Positions 23,626-34,523 of a DNA stretch of 64,000 nt are shown piece by piece. The notes under the pieces were generated by a model, which did not search any database, had not been told where the DNA came from, and saw only the letters and a program-made list of their open reading frames with translations. The position numbers and the translations under genes are program-made. Source of the DNA: Guyanagaster necrorhizus (taxonomy: Eukaryota > Basidiomycota > Agaricomycetes > Agaricales > Physalacriaceae). The stretch covers positions 1,153,180-1,217,179 of the forward strand of contig NW_025064885.1 of the NCBI RefSeq assembly GCF_019112545.1. Reading direction: 5' to 3'. Within the stretch, counting starts at the first letter, position 1; each line of letters begins with the position of its first letter.

Positions 23626-23966
23626 TGTTGAATTAGCAAGCAGGAGCTCCATTGTATCCCACCAGCCAAGCTTAATACCTCTCTATGTTGGGATGGATAA
23701 TATATACTGAATATAGTTCATCAAACACCCTCACTGCATTTTTGCTTATTGCTATGCTGTATGAGGGTGAGTATCTACTTGTATTACTTCATATATCTTA
23801 CTGACCAATATCCTGTAGTCTATGTTATATCTAACAGTGTATTCTACTAGATGCTATGAATGCATGTCACTTTCTTAGACTGGACAGCTGGGGTTTTAGT
23901 GGGTACCAGCTCTCACTATAATGATCAGAATAGACAAACGAGACTGAACTCCACACTGTCCCAACA
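23626..23966 (+). repeat. Probable copia 3' LTR
   Basis: Starts TGTTGAATTAGCAAGC right after the copia polypurine tract and has a plausible CA end at CCCAACA (23960-23966). The length of 341 bp suits a copia LTR. No second copy is present, so the right edge is a judgement. Host sequence with normal CpG content follows. Confidence 0.6.
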
Positions 23967-24394
23967 AGGACATGTTTTCTGAACACTTTCCTGGGTGGTC
24001 CTTTTCTCGTAATGCGGGGTGCGATTCCCTGCTCTCCTTTGCCAAACTTTATGACCGACAAACAATTATGTAAAAAAAAAAGTCCAAATATGGGCACCTT
24101 TAGCCTAAAATACGACATTTTTGAGCCTTGTCATTGGCTGTTACCTGTGACTAACGAACTGAATTAAGGGCACTGAATTAAACGGTACGGTCTTCATGTC
24201 TGCACCACCATTTGCTTCTCTCGGACCGCCCCCACTGCCAACAGGCTGGACTCAGCATGCAGGTCCGTAATTATGAACATACTTACTTCTATAGCACTCA
24301 AGAATGACTAGGCCCCAGTGGTCAAGCATACTACTACAATGCACACACAAAGGAATCGACTTATACTCGCCCGCTTCCTTCAATACCAAACGTT
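23967..24394. other. Intergenic: edge of the transposon block and promoter region of the WW/FF gene
   Basis: CpG-containing host-type sequence with no convincing ORF. A CATTGGC (inverted CCAAT-type) motif occurs near 24131. No TATA box is evident close to the start codon. Confidence 0.4.
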
Positions 24395-26793
24395 ATGGCG
24401 GCAGCTACCACAAACAAGGAGAAACCTTCAGTCAAGACGCCCATTCCAGGGACCGAATGGATGCGAGTGAAAACGACGGGGGGCAATACTTTCTACTTTC
24501 ACAAGACGAAGAAGACGAGTCTCTGGACAGTACCCGGGGAAATCAAAGATGCCCTGGAACAATTCGAACAAGATGAAACAAAGGCCGTTGAGGAAAAAAA
24601 ATTAAAGGCCATATGGGAGGAAGAGGAAGCAGTTAAACGGGCGGACGAAGAGAGAGCCAGAGAAGTCGAAAGAGTCAAGGCTGAGGTCCAAAACATGGTG
24701 AAACGGAAGGCCCAATGCGATATTCCTGTTGATGAGATCGTTGTATCCAAGAAGCCTAAATTGGACCAAAAGGGTGAAGAGGATAGCGATGAGAGTGACG
24801 AGGAAGAGGATTGGCAGCGAGAGGCAGCTGACCAACTGGCGGCCGAAGCTGAAGCCGAGAAGGAACGTCAGGAAGAAGAGGCATTGAAAGAGAAAGAACC
24901 CGCCGAGCAGGAGGCAAAAACGCTTCAAGAAAAGCAATTCAAAATACCGGATAGAGTGGATCTGTCTATAGAAGAAGCAAAGGCTTTGTTTAAAGTAAGT
25001 GACGTAGCTGAAAAATTTCGCGCGATTTCTCTCATCGAATTCATAGACTCTCCTCCGAGAAAAAGACATAAATCCTTTATATCCTTGGGACACCTCGCTT
25101 CCTTTATTTGTGTCAGATCCACGTTATGTTCTCCTTCCTTCGGTTTCTACCCGACGTGACGCGTTCGATGAATATTGTCGGGAGCGCGTCCGTGACCTTC
25201 GGCAGCAAAACGTGAAGAAAGAGAAGGAGGCCAGTAACCCTAAAGACGAGTTTGATCGTCTGTTAGCCGCCGAGGTGAAAAGTACAAGAACATCGTGGGG
25301 AGATTTCCGGCGATCATGGAAAAAGGACAGGCAATTCTACAGCTGGGGTCGAGATGACCGGGAGCGGGAGAAGAGATTCAAAGAACATCTCAAGGAGCTA
25401 GGTGAAAGTGAGCTTCAATTTCTCTCTTCTTTCTCAATCTGTCCTACTAATGATCATTAGAAAAAAGGGCTGCCTCTCAGAAAGCCGAATTCGATTTCTT
25501 TGCTTTGCTCAGAGAGGCTCAGTTACCGCAGGATGCTATTTGGAAGGATGTTGGCCATGTCTTTCCTACATTGCGCGTATCTTGCTCAACTTTTGCTTCA
25601 GGTAAAACGTTCGCTGACGCGTGACCCTCGCTATGATGCTGTGGGGTCCTCTTCATTACGAGAACAATTGTTCAATACATTCCAGAGGGTACAAGAAAAG
25701 GGCAAGGGCGAGACGGCCGTCACGATGGAAACGTCTTTAGATCATGGCAAAATGGACGTTGACATCGATGAGAGTGAGCGTCGACGACTACGCAAAGAGA
25801 GAGCTGTCAAAGAACGAGAAGAGAAGATACGGATTGAGCGCGGAATCGTAGAAGCAAATATAGGAAGATCTCGAAACGAGCTAAACAAAGAAGAGGGGGA
25901 AAGAGACTTCAAGTGCGCCAAAGATTTATGGTGACTCGGAGACATAAGGCACTGACTTAACTTCTTATTTTAGGACCCTGCTTACAGACGCGATTCGAGA
26001 ACCACAGGTACGCGCTTTCTTATGGGGGAACTGTGACTGACTTTCCGGTACTTCAGATAACATGGGAAGGTGCTCTTCTGCAGCTGCAAACTGATCCCAG
26101 ATTTCGGAATTCCCCCCTTCCCGTTGACCAAATGTTGCACCTCTTTCATACCCATATAGGTCACCTCCGCGAGAAACACGTCAAAAGTCTTCACGCTCTT
26201 TTTGAGTCATATGCTCCCAGTCCTGCGACTGACTTTAAGTCACTTCCGATATCGTCGCTAGTCTCTTCTCTTCCGGTCAATAAGCTTGGCTATACAACTA
26301 ACCTTTTGGAGCATGAGTTTGAAAAATGGCAACGTGAACGAACCTTTGAATCCCGACAGGCGTTTGATGATATGCTTTCCGAGAATTCCTTTGTGGAGTT
26401 CTGGGGTAGGTTAGGGAAGATCGGTGGGGAAGGCATAGATGGCGGTGTGAAAGCAGACGACATGGGTGAAGACGAAGGAGAAGGTGGAGGCGGTAAGGTT
26501 GACATGAAAGCGCTTGCCAAGAACGTTGACGTTCGGGATATGGAAAAAGTGTTGAAGGTAAGTACTTTTATGATCAAACGAATGCTCACCAAACGGCTAA
26601 ACCTCGCACTTTCTTTATAGAATGATAAAAGGTACATAATGTTTGATCATATTCCAGAACAACGGGAACGATGGATTAGAGTACGTGGACGTTTCTATTT
26701 GTCACAAGTGGAATATTCACACTGGCATAACAGAATTACCTTTCAAATCTTTCAGCGCCAAAACTATCGGTTCACTTGGATGCGCCTTCATAA
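24395..26793 (+). CDS. WW and FF domain protein (URN1/TCERG1-like splicing or elongation factor)
   Basis: Eight exons. Introns are at 24995-25046, 25408-25460, 25550-25601, 25913-25973, 26008-26056, 26558-26620 and 26681-26733. The protein starts MAAATTNKEKPSV and has one WW domain at about residues 20-48 (WMRVKTTGGNTFYFHKTKKT...W..P). A long Lys/Glu-rich helical linker follows. FF domains come next: the first is DPRYVLLPSVSTRRDAFDEY, the next around SLTRDPRYDAVGSSSLREQ and the last around ITWEGALLQLQTDPRF. The C-terminus is NYLSNLSAPKLSVHLDAPS. WW-FF proteins bind Pro-rich splicing factors and the phosphorylated RNA polymerase II tail, in the nucleus. A single WW domain favours Urn1/TCERG1 over Prp40, which has two. 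The third intron uses the weak donor GTTGGC but is required to keep the second FF domain in frame. Confidence 0.85.
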
Positions 26794-27041
26794 TCATATC
26801 TTTTGAACCCTGTAGTACTGAGAGTAATATGAATTTTTTTTGCTGCGCCCCGCACGTCGCGTCGCGTCAACCTATTGTAACCATCCTCGTGATCATAAGT
26901 CACGCCTTTCTCCCCTGGAAACCCAAGCGTCGAAGGTGACACGTATACTCGTGAACAGTACAAAAGACAGCAAGGTATCATTGTCATCCTTTCCGTTACC
27001 TTCGAGCCCCGAAAGGTTTTTCGACTAATCTCGAATGAGCC

Positions 27042-30000
27042 ATGCGAATCCTTCCTTCTCTCTTCCTTTCCTTGTCCCTCATCACTTCGTATGTTGGTGC
27101 GCAGGATGCCACTGACATTCACAAAGAGACCTACGACTACCAGGTATTATGGATGACACTCTTCTTTCTATCCTTTTCTTACCTTTACATTCAGAGTGAT
27201 GTAGCGCGAATGCGAAAGATCGTGATTAATAGGTATGCATTATATTCAGGTTCGGCCGGTAGTTCACTGAGCATGTCCTAGCCTTTATTCGCACAAGTAG
27301 GCGATACTTTTTCACTGGAAGTATTTGTTAATTTCAATGCCCATGCAGGGAAGTTTTCCTTCGAGAACTCATATCCAATGCCAATGACGCGCTTGAAAAG
27401 CTTCGCCTGGTATCCCTCACCGACAAAACCGTCTGGGATGGAGGTGACCCGCTCAACATTACAATAAAGGCCGAAAAGAGCGAAGACGGTAGCGAGGGAA
27501 TCCTCATAATCACTGGTACGTCCTGTCGCTCATCCTTACATTTCCCATATTTACTATCACATGTAGACACTGGAATCGGAATGTCACCTGAAGAATTGAA
27601 AAAAAACCTGGTGTGCCAATGCATAGCGATGCAAACGTGGCATTTCTGATATCAATGTCAGGGAATACTAGCAAAATCGGGCACGTCAGAGTTTCTGGCT
27701 AGGGCCGAAAGTCAAGACGGTTCCAATACTGGTAATCTTATCGGCGCATTTGGTCTTGGTTTTTACAGTAGCTTCCTGGTTGCGGATCACGTTTACGTAG
27801 CTTCACTCCCTCCTCCTAGTGCAGAAAACCCCCACCCTGTCCAGCACGTTTTCAGCTCGTCGGCGGAGGAGGGTTCTTTCAACATCTACCCAGACCCTCG
27901 CGGAAATACTCTTGGAAGAGGGACAGAGATCACGTTGCACCTAAAGACCGAAGCTATTGAGTATCTCGAAACATCTGCGATCATCGATTTGGTGTACGTG
28001 ATATAATATACTCTCTGTTTTTTCATAAAGCTCATGTAAAGATACAGCAACAAACATTCCTCGTTCTCTTCATCGTTCCCAATATATCTGTTCACTCAAC
28101 ACTTCGAGGAGGTCCCTGACGAGGAAGCTGAAGGAACGGTCGTTCCTCCCTCAGAATCAGAGGTCCCCGAGGAGCTCAAAGACGAAGACGAAGGCATCGT
28201 CGAGGACGTTACCGAGGAGGCGGAAAAAGTCGACGCTTCCCCTCCCTCAACGAAATCAGTACTGGTTGATGAATGGGTCCAGCTAAATGCGCAAGCCCCC
28301 TTGTGGACACGGTGCGTGTCGTGATGCACATCCTCTATTTGTCCGACTGACTAGGGTGGTGACAGGGATCCAAAGACAATATCTGATGGTAAGAATGTCA
28401 CCATAAGCCAATTTATCGTCATGCTTACGTTTATATAGAGGAGTATAAGATGTTCTATAGAGCCACCTTCAAAGACAATGAGGATCCGCTGGTCTGGCAT
28501 CACTTCTCTGGTGACTCGGGCTCAGGCGTGTCATTCAAGGCCATTATTTTCCTGCCCAACAAACTGGACGATGATTACTGGCAACAACCCTTAGCTTCGA
28601 AGTCGAAAGATGTCAGGTTGATGGTCAAGCGTGTCTTCATCACTAATGATCTCGGTGATGATGCCTTGCCCAAATGGGCCAGCTGGGTTAAAGTCGTGGT
28701 CGACGGTGAGTACGAATTTCTTTGATTGCCACTGCCTGTTAAAGCCATTTGGCTACCAGCGGAGGATCTTCCTCTGAATGTTTCCCGGGAAACACTTCAA
28801 TCAACTCTATTCCTCAGGCAGCTCAAACAAATCATTCTCAAGCGTATCATTCAGCTGTTTACGCGGTTATCGGAGGGGGAGGATGAAAAGCTCCAGGAAA
28901 TGCATAAGACCTATGGTTCGATTCTCAAGCTCGGCGCCGTCGAGGACCTAAAGAACCGGGACAAGTTGACTGCCTTGACACGCTTTGCTACGAACCAACG
29001 GGAGTCGGCCTCCCTCGATCAGGCACGTTTTTCTTGGAGCTCGGTCCGTCTACCTGCTAAACCAGTGGTTTATAGTACTTGGAAAACAAGAAGCAGGGCC
29101 AAAAACAGGTACGGTCTTCCCCAGCGCACGAATTCTTTTCTCTGATGACTAGTTCAGATCTTCTTCCTGGCAGAAATGGGCAAAGAGACCAAGGACCTTG
29201 CAAAGAGTGTCTTCGTTGAGAAACTGGATGCACGAGGTTACGAGGTTCTTCTCTTGAATGAGCCATTGGACGAAATATTGGTACAAAACATTCGCCGTTG
29301 GAAGTAAGGGCTTTAGTTCTTCCCCGGTCGTTGCTCATGCAACTTCTCAGAAATATTCCGTTCCAAGACGTTGCCAAAGTGGGCCTCAAGTTCGGAGATG
29401 AAGGTGGGTATCAAAAGCCACGGTTTGCGTGTGAGCCCTTTCCGGACGACTGAGCATCTTTAGATCTGGACATCGAAGAAGGGAAGGAAAATCAAGAGGC
29501 TCTGGCCGAGAAATTCCGACCTCTATTGGACTACCTCAAGAAAGAAGCAGAGGATGTCGTCAGAGATGGTGCGCACTGCTATGTAATTAGCACCAATTGA
29601 TATTAATTCCCTTTGATTAGTTACATTGTCAGACCGTCTAGTGTCCAGTCCCTGTGCGATTGTTGCGGATAGTCATGGTTACACCGCTAATGTCCAACGG
29701 ATGATGAGTGTGTGATTTTTTTTTGTTGTATGATCCATGACCGCTCAATACTTTGCAGGTGCATCACACAAAGGAAACAAAGGACCTAATGACTTCATGC
29801 ATGAATTTGCTATGAAGGCTAAGTTGCTAGAGGTTAACCCTCGTTCACCCTTGATTGAGGGTTTACTTCGTAAAGTTGAGGCTCTCCCTTCCGAGGACGA
29901 GCAAGAAAGGGACCTTGAAGCGGAGGAGGAGCTGAAGGAGGTCACGTCTATTCTCATCGATGGCGCCCTGATTCGCTCTGGCTTTGAAGTCCCCGATACT

Positions 30001-30357
30001 AACGAGTAGGCCGAGTCTATACACTAACAAAACAAAGCAAACTAACTAGTATTTGCTTTATAGTTTCTTCTCCCGAGTGGATCGCGTACTGAGACGATCT
30101 CTCGGCGTGTCTGAAACGGCGCCTACTGATACTACAGTGAAACCCGCACCTCCCGTTGACCCCGAGCTGCCAGAACCTGAGGAGTTCTCCAACAAGCCCG
30201 GTATCGTTCTTCCCGATCATATGAAAGATCAAGTAAGTCAAGATATTGTTGTGTGTTTTTGCCGTTTTTATTTATGACAAACTACCATCAGGTCTCGATC
30301 GAAATGGAGGAGATTGACGAGTTTGGCAATGTGATAGTGAATCATGACGAGCTTTAG
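27042..30357 (+). CDS. Endoplasmic reticulum Hsp90 (GRP94/endoplasmin-like), ends in HDEL
   Basis: An ATP-dependent chaperone of the ER lumen. It has a signal peptide ([20 protein letters not shown]) and then the Hsp90 ATPase domain with [20 protein letters not shown] and [13 protein letters not shown]. An acidic linker follows (about 28100-28260: [10 protein letters not shown] and EELKDEDEG), then the middle domain ([12 protein letters not shown]) and the dimerisation domain. The C-terminus is VNHDEL (stop 30355-30357), the fungal ER-retrieval signal, in place of the cytosolic MEEVD tail. About 15 short introns were placed by homology. They include a 15-nt exon (27282-27296) and a GC-AG intron starting after CTCGATCAG near 29020. 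The gap after 26793 is only 248 bp. Identity as an ER Hsp90 is clear. Confidence 0.93.
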
Positions 30358-31207
30358 GCTAACCTAATGGACTATTTGCTGATTCTGTACATATACTTTA
30401 ATGTTGGTGCTCGTAAAGGTGATACTTATCATTATACAATTCCAAGCCGCTGAAGAAACCGAAATAATTAGCTGTGACTCAAATCAACTCCCCACGAGTG
30501 CAGAACCAGCTTAGCTTGATCCGCGACAGCCATTATCCGTAATGAAGCTTTGCCTCTGTTCAGAACCATCTCGATAGACAGTCGTGGAGCTTATAGATGA
30601 GCAATGAGGAATCTCTACTGTAATCTGTGGGAAATATGGACTGCAGTTTCATTCGCAAACCACACGCTGTACTAAAATTTATGTATTTTTACTTCTAAAT
30701 ACACAGAAAATATACAAAGTTTCTTTTAAGTATTTGTGCAGAAAATTTGATATAAATATTTAGAACTTTTCACTATATTTTGCAAGGTTTGCATAAAATA
30801 GTTGAAAGTTTTAAAATATTTTGTGTGAAGAAACTTTGCATATTTTCTATGTATCCGTGGGTAAAAGTACATTAACTTTTATCCAGTGACATAGATGAAT
30901 GACAATGTATTCACAGACGGCAGTATAGAACGGCTTCTTTCTCAGTGCTAGGCCCCTTCGTTCACCTTTCAGATGACTGGTATCGCCGCCACCTGTCTGG
31001 TGTCAAATTTAATGTTGCTCAGATTTGCTCCAAAATTCCTTCAGACCATGCAAACCGATATACTTGTCCATGGTTTTTCTGATGATGAAGCCGTTGGTGG
31101 AAGCAGAAAGCTATCTCCGTACAAAGTATTGTCGCTCAAGGAGTGCCAGAAGTTGTAAAGAATAATGGTCACAGCAAGCTCTTGGCTGTGGCGTGACAGT
31201 AACGGCA
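30358..31207. other. Intergenic with AT-rich fold-back element
   Basis: No convincing gene. A 61-codon frame at 30973-31158 lacks support. The main content is the inverted-repeat element at 30673-30881, listed separately. The last 300 bases hold the probable promoter of the downstream gene. Confidence 0.5.
30673..30881. repeat. AT-rich fold-back (MITE-like) inverted repeat
   Basis: The left arm (TAAAATTTATGTATTTTTAC, then ACAGAAAATATACAAAGTTTC) is the imperfect reverse complement of the right arm, which ends CATTAACTTTTA. The arms extend almost to the centre near 30787, where TTTTGCAAGG faces TTTGCATAAAA, so nearly the whole 209 bp can fold on itself. A TA at each edge could be a target duplication. 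There is no coding capacity. The composition is far more AT-rich than the flanking host DNA. Confidence 0.65.
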
Positions 31208-34200
31208 ATGTCCGGCCCGTCAATGGAAGACACGTGTCTAGGTAACCACCCTACTCTCGCTTTCCGACCCAACATTGTCGCTTCACTATCTCGTTTCTTT
31301 CTCTTTTTTCATTCAGCGGATGCATTTTACAGAATACTCATGATGAGTGCCGCATTTTCCCGCCTCCAATTGGCTGCTGCGTTGCTCGGTAAAGGTCTAA
31401 TGTGCTCCGCGTCACCAGGCTCTTATACTTCACTTAGAATACGATAATGATCCAACAAATCCTGATGCCCCATACCGCTCTGCTCACGAGAGTGCTCTGT
31501 TTGCCCATCTCCGCCGCAATGTTCGACCAAGTGCCGTCGCTGCTCAACGGAGAAGTACCAATCATATTGGTGTTTCACTTCCCAGCGAAGGAGCGAGCGG
31601 TGGCGGCCGCGAGTCTGTACTGGATGGCAGACGCTCTAGAGGTTCTACATTTGCGCTAAGAAACCCCTTTGGTGCCGATGATTACTATGAGGAGGAAGAG
31701 CACGAAGAAGAGCACGAGAACGGACAGGAGCAAGCACAGGAGAACTTGGAGATGGATTTGACTTCATGGGGGTTGGAAGCCTTTATTTCCAAGGAGAAGA
31801 CGTTAAAGGACAAAGGCAAAGGGAAGGAAACAAACCTCTACCCTCTGTCGTCCGTCAGCTCTCACATTCCTCATCAAACAAGTCCCACTGCAGGATTTGT
31901 ACCTCGCCCGCGACCAACAAGGTCTTTGAGTGTCGGTGACTTCGACCACTTCATACCTTCAGAAGACACTCGTAGAAAATCCATCGCGTCACCACTTGAT
32001 CTCGCTGACTTGGATGCTAGTCCATCTGTTCCGTTCCAACGCCATCGAGCAGCGTCCTTTGCACTTGATAATGAGATTCCTTCGACTTCTCAAAATATAC
32101 CATTCCCCTCCAAATCTATTCGCTCGCCTTCTCCCCCACCGGAAGAAGATCTTCGCGCTTATTCAACGCCGAGCTTGAAAGAAGACGGCGGACTTCGGGA
32201 GCGTACTGCCTCTAATGGTAGTATGACCTCGCGCTTTCTCGAAGACGACAATCCGTTTGCCTTGCAACCCCCTTCTCGTTCATCCAAGTTTGACCCCAAG
32301 GCAGCTGCTCATGCCCGTACTACGTCAAACGCGTCCATGGGGTCACGAATGCTACTTGAAAATGATGGTGCATCTGTTATGACCAAGCAGACCGGACAGA
32401 ACCGCTACTCGACCACTATCGATCTCCTCCGGCCCAGAGTGCTCGTCATGCCCAGTCCTCTGCAGCCCTTGTCCAGTGATCCTCAGCTGGAACCCGATCC
32501 CATTCGTGACGGTTTCCATCTGTCCACTGATGGACCGCCTCTACCTCCTGGTGCTCGTTCTGCTCGAGACAGAAAGGCTTCTTCTGTCTTCCTCGATGCA
32601 GTCCCTATCGCATCAAATTCATTCACTCCTAATCCCCGAATGAACCTGTCCGCGTCTCAGATGATATTTCGCAATACCCTCAAAGTGGACGGTGAGCGCG
32701 ATCCCACATACGTGGATTTCGATAGAGAGCTGCCACGGGCTACAGAGGAAGGTCAACAAGTATTCTTGGATCCTCCCTCAGATGATGTTACACCCGGAAT
32801 TCCAGCAGAAGATGCTTATCCCCCGGGTCGACCGGCTGGAAAATTATATGGGAAGAGTCTCATCGACGATCTTGAAAATAGAAAGGCGGTCATGAGGAGC
32901 AAACAACGGTAATTGGAGTTTCTTTTGGTGATATGCATGACTTAACAGTTACGCTCCCAGGGTCTTCAAAGGTGACGACCGACCTTCAATGATGGCACGG
33001 GGACCAGTGAAGCGTTCCAGTACACTTATCGATCCCGCCGCCTTATCGGGGGACAGGCCTGCTACACAGCGCATGAGTTCCTACTTAAGCGACCGCTCTC
33101 GTCCTGAATCTATGGGACCCAAACCTCTTCTTAATTTCGAAGGCGAGAAAACACCACAAGGTCTACCACCAGTCAAATTGAATCCAAATGCGAAAATGCC
33201 CAATGCTCGTACTGTCTTTGGTGTTGATACGTTGTGGGAAAAGGAAATGGCGAAGCTAAAGCAAATTGAAGCTCAGGAGAAGCTGGAAGCTGAGGAACGG
33301 GAAAGAAGAGAGGCGATGGCCACGAACAAGAAGAAAAAGAAGGGCAAAGATAAGGATGTTCCCACACCTTATGAACAAAGCGAGGTATCAGACACGAAAA
33401 GCCCTCTGCCGTCTCCATCTCCTGTAATATCAACTTCACCTCCTGTTCTTCCTGTCCTCTCACCTGCGATCCATGGCCCTCCTCCCGTGATTGACGATGA
33501 CTCTGAAAGTGAGGCCAGCGATCACGTTGTGCAACGGCTGGCGGCCAAGAAGGACGTTCAAGGGTGGTATGAGGACTCGTCTGATGAAGAGGGTCCTCTA
33601 CGAACCACTGGAGTTGGACCGAGATATCGTCGCTCACAGGCCTCCTCCGGCAAACCTGCTCCTCAATTCACCAAACCTACTCCAGATTCAGACAGCGAAG
33701 ATGATCTTCCTTTGTCGGCGACTATTAACCGAGCAGCTGCGCGTCTAACCCATCTGAAGCCCGACTCTGGTTCCGAAGAAGAAAACGAGCCGCTCTCAGT
33801 TCTATTACGAAAGTCGCAGTCCGTCAATAGTCTTCTACCCAAGATCGACTTTGACCGAGCTCAGCCTGCCGGAGATGAAGATGAGGATGACAGGCCGCTT
33901 GGTCTTCGTGCATCCCACGTTGCTCCTTCGTCCGTCGCCCACAGTTCAATGCCTGAGGGCGGTGATGACGACGATCGTCCCCTGGCTTTTCACCCTGAGC
34001 AGCAGCGGCGAACACAGTACCAAATGATGGCCCAGCAACAGATGTTGATACAAGCGCAGCACATGCAGAACGGCATGTTCTTCAACCCCTCTATGATGGG
34101 ATCTCAGTTCTTCGGTCCTCCGGTGGCTGCTATGAATCCTATGATGATGCAGCCTCCCATGCAAATTCCATCACCGCCACCCATGCAAGATCCAACGAAA

Positions 34201-34251
34201 TTTGGTAGGGTTGACAGATGGAGACGGGACGTAGCTGTTGAAGGTGAATGA
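31208..34251 (+). CDS. Large disordered protein, function unknown
   Basis: The model joins a short first exon (MSGPSMEDTCL), a second exon (about 31319-31388), and two long exons (about 31438-32908 and 32961-34251). Introns are at about 31242-31318, 31389-31437 and 32909-32960. The first two exons are uncertain. From DPTNPDAPYRSAHESALFAH on the protein is Ser/Pro-rich with acidic patches (YYEEEEHEEE). It has a central Lys/Glu coiled-coil-like stretch (MAKLKQIEAQEKLEAEERER) followed by KKKKKGKDKD. The C-terminus is Met/Gln/Pro-rich (QQRRTQYQMMAQQQMLIQAQ) and ends DRWRRDVAVEGE. I recognise no catalytic domain. The make-up suggests a scaffold or regulatory protein, perhaps phosphorylated at the many SP and RxxS sites. 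Confidence 0.7.
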
Positions 34252-34523
34252 TCATTTTTATTAGTTGTACTCTTCACGGACTTCCCAATCTTTCGCGCAC
34301 ACATTTCTTTGGATCTTGTACATGTATTCGTACGCTACGTTATGGTACGCAGTCTGTTTTCGGGTCGTTCACATTCCAAAGGTACATACACTTGAATACA
34401 GTAGTAATTATCCCCAATCTACAAAACAGATCATGAGTGGTATCTCTTTATGATGATGGTAATTATAATTCAGGAAATGGTATTGATATAAACATTATCC
34501 CTAGACCACAGGAGGACCCGACA

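Noticed and set aside
30973..31158. Short ORF (MTGIAATCLV...) between GRP94 and the disordered protein.
   Set aside because: No recognisable protein, no splice partners, and only 61 codons in intergenic sequence.
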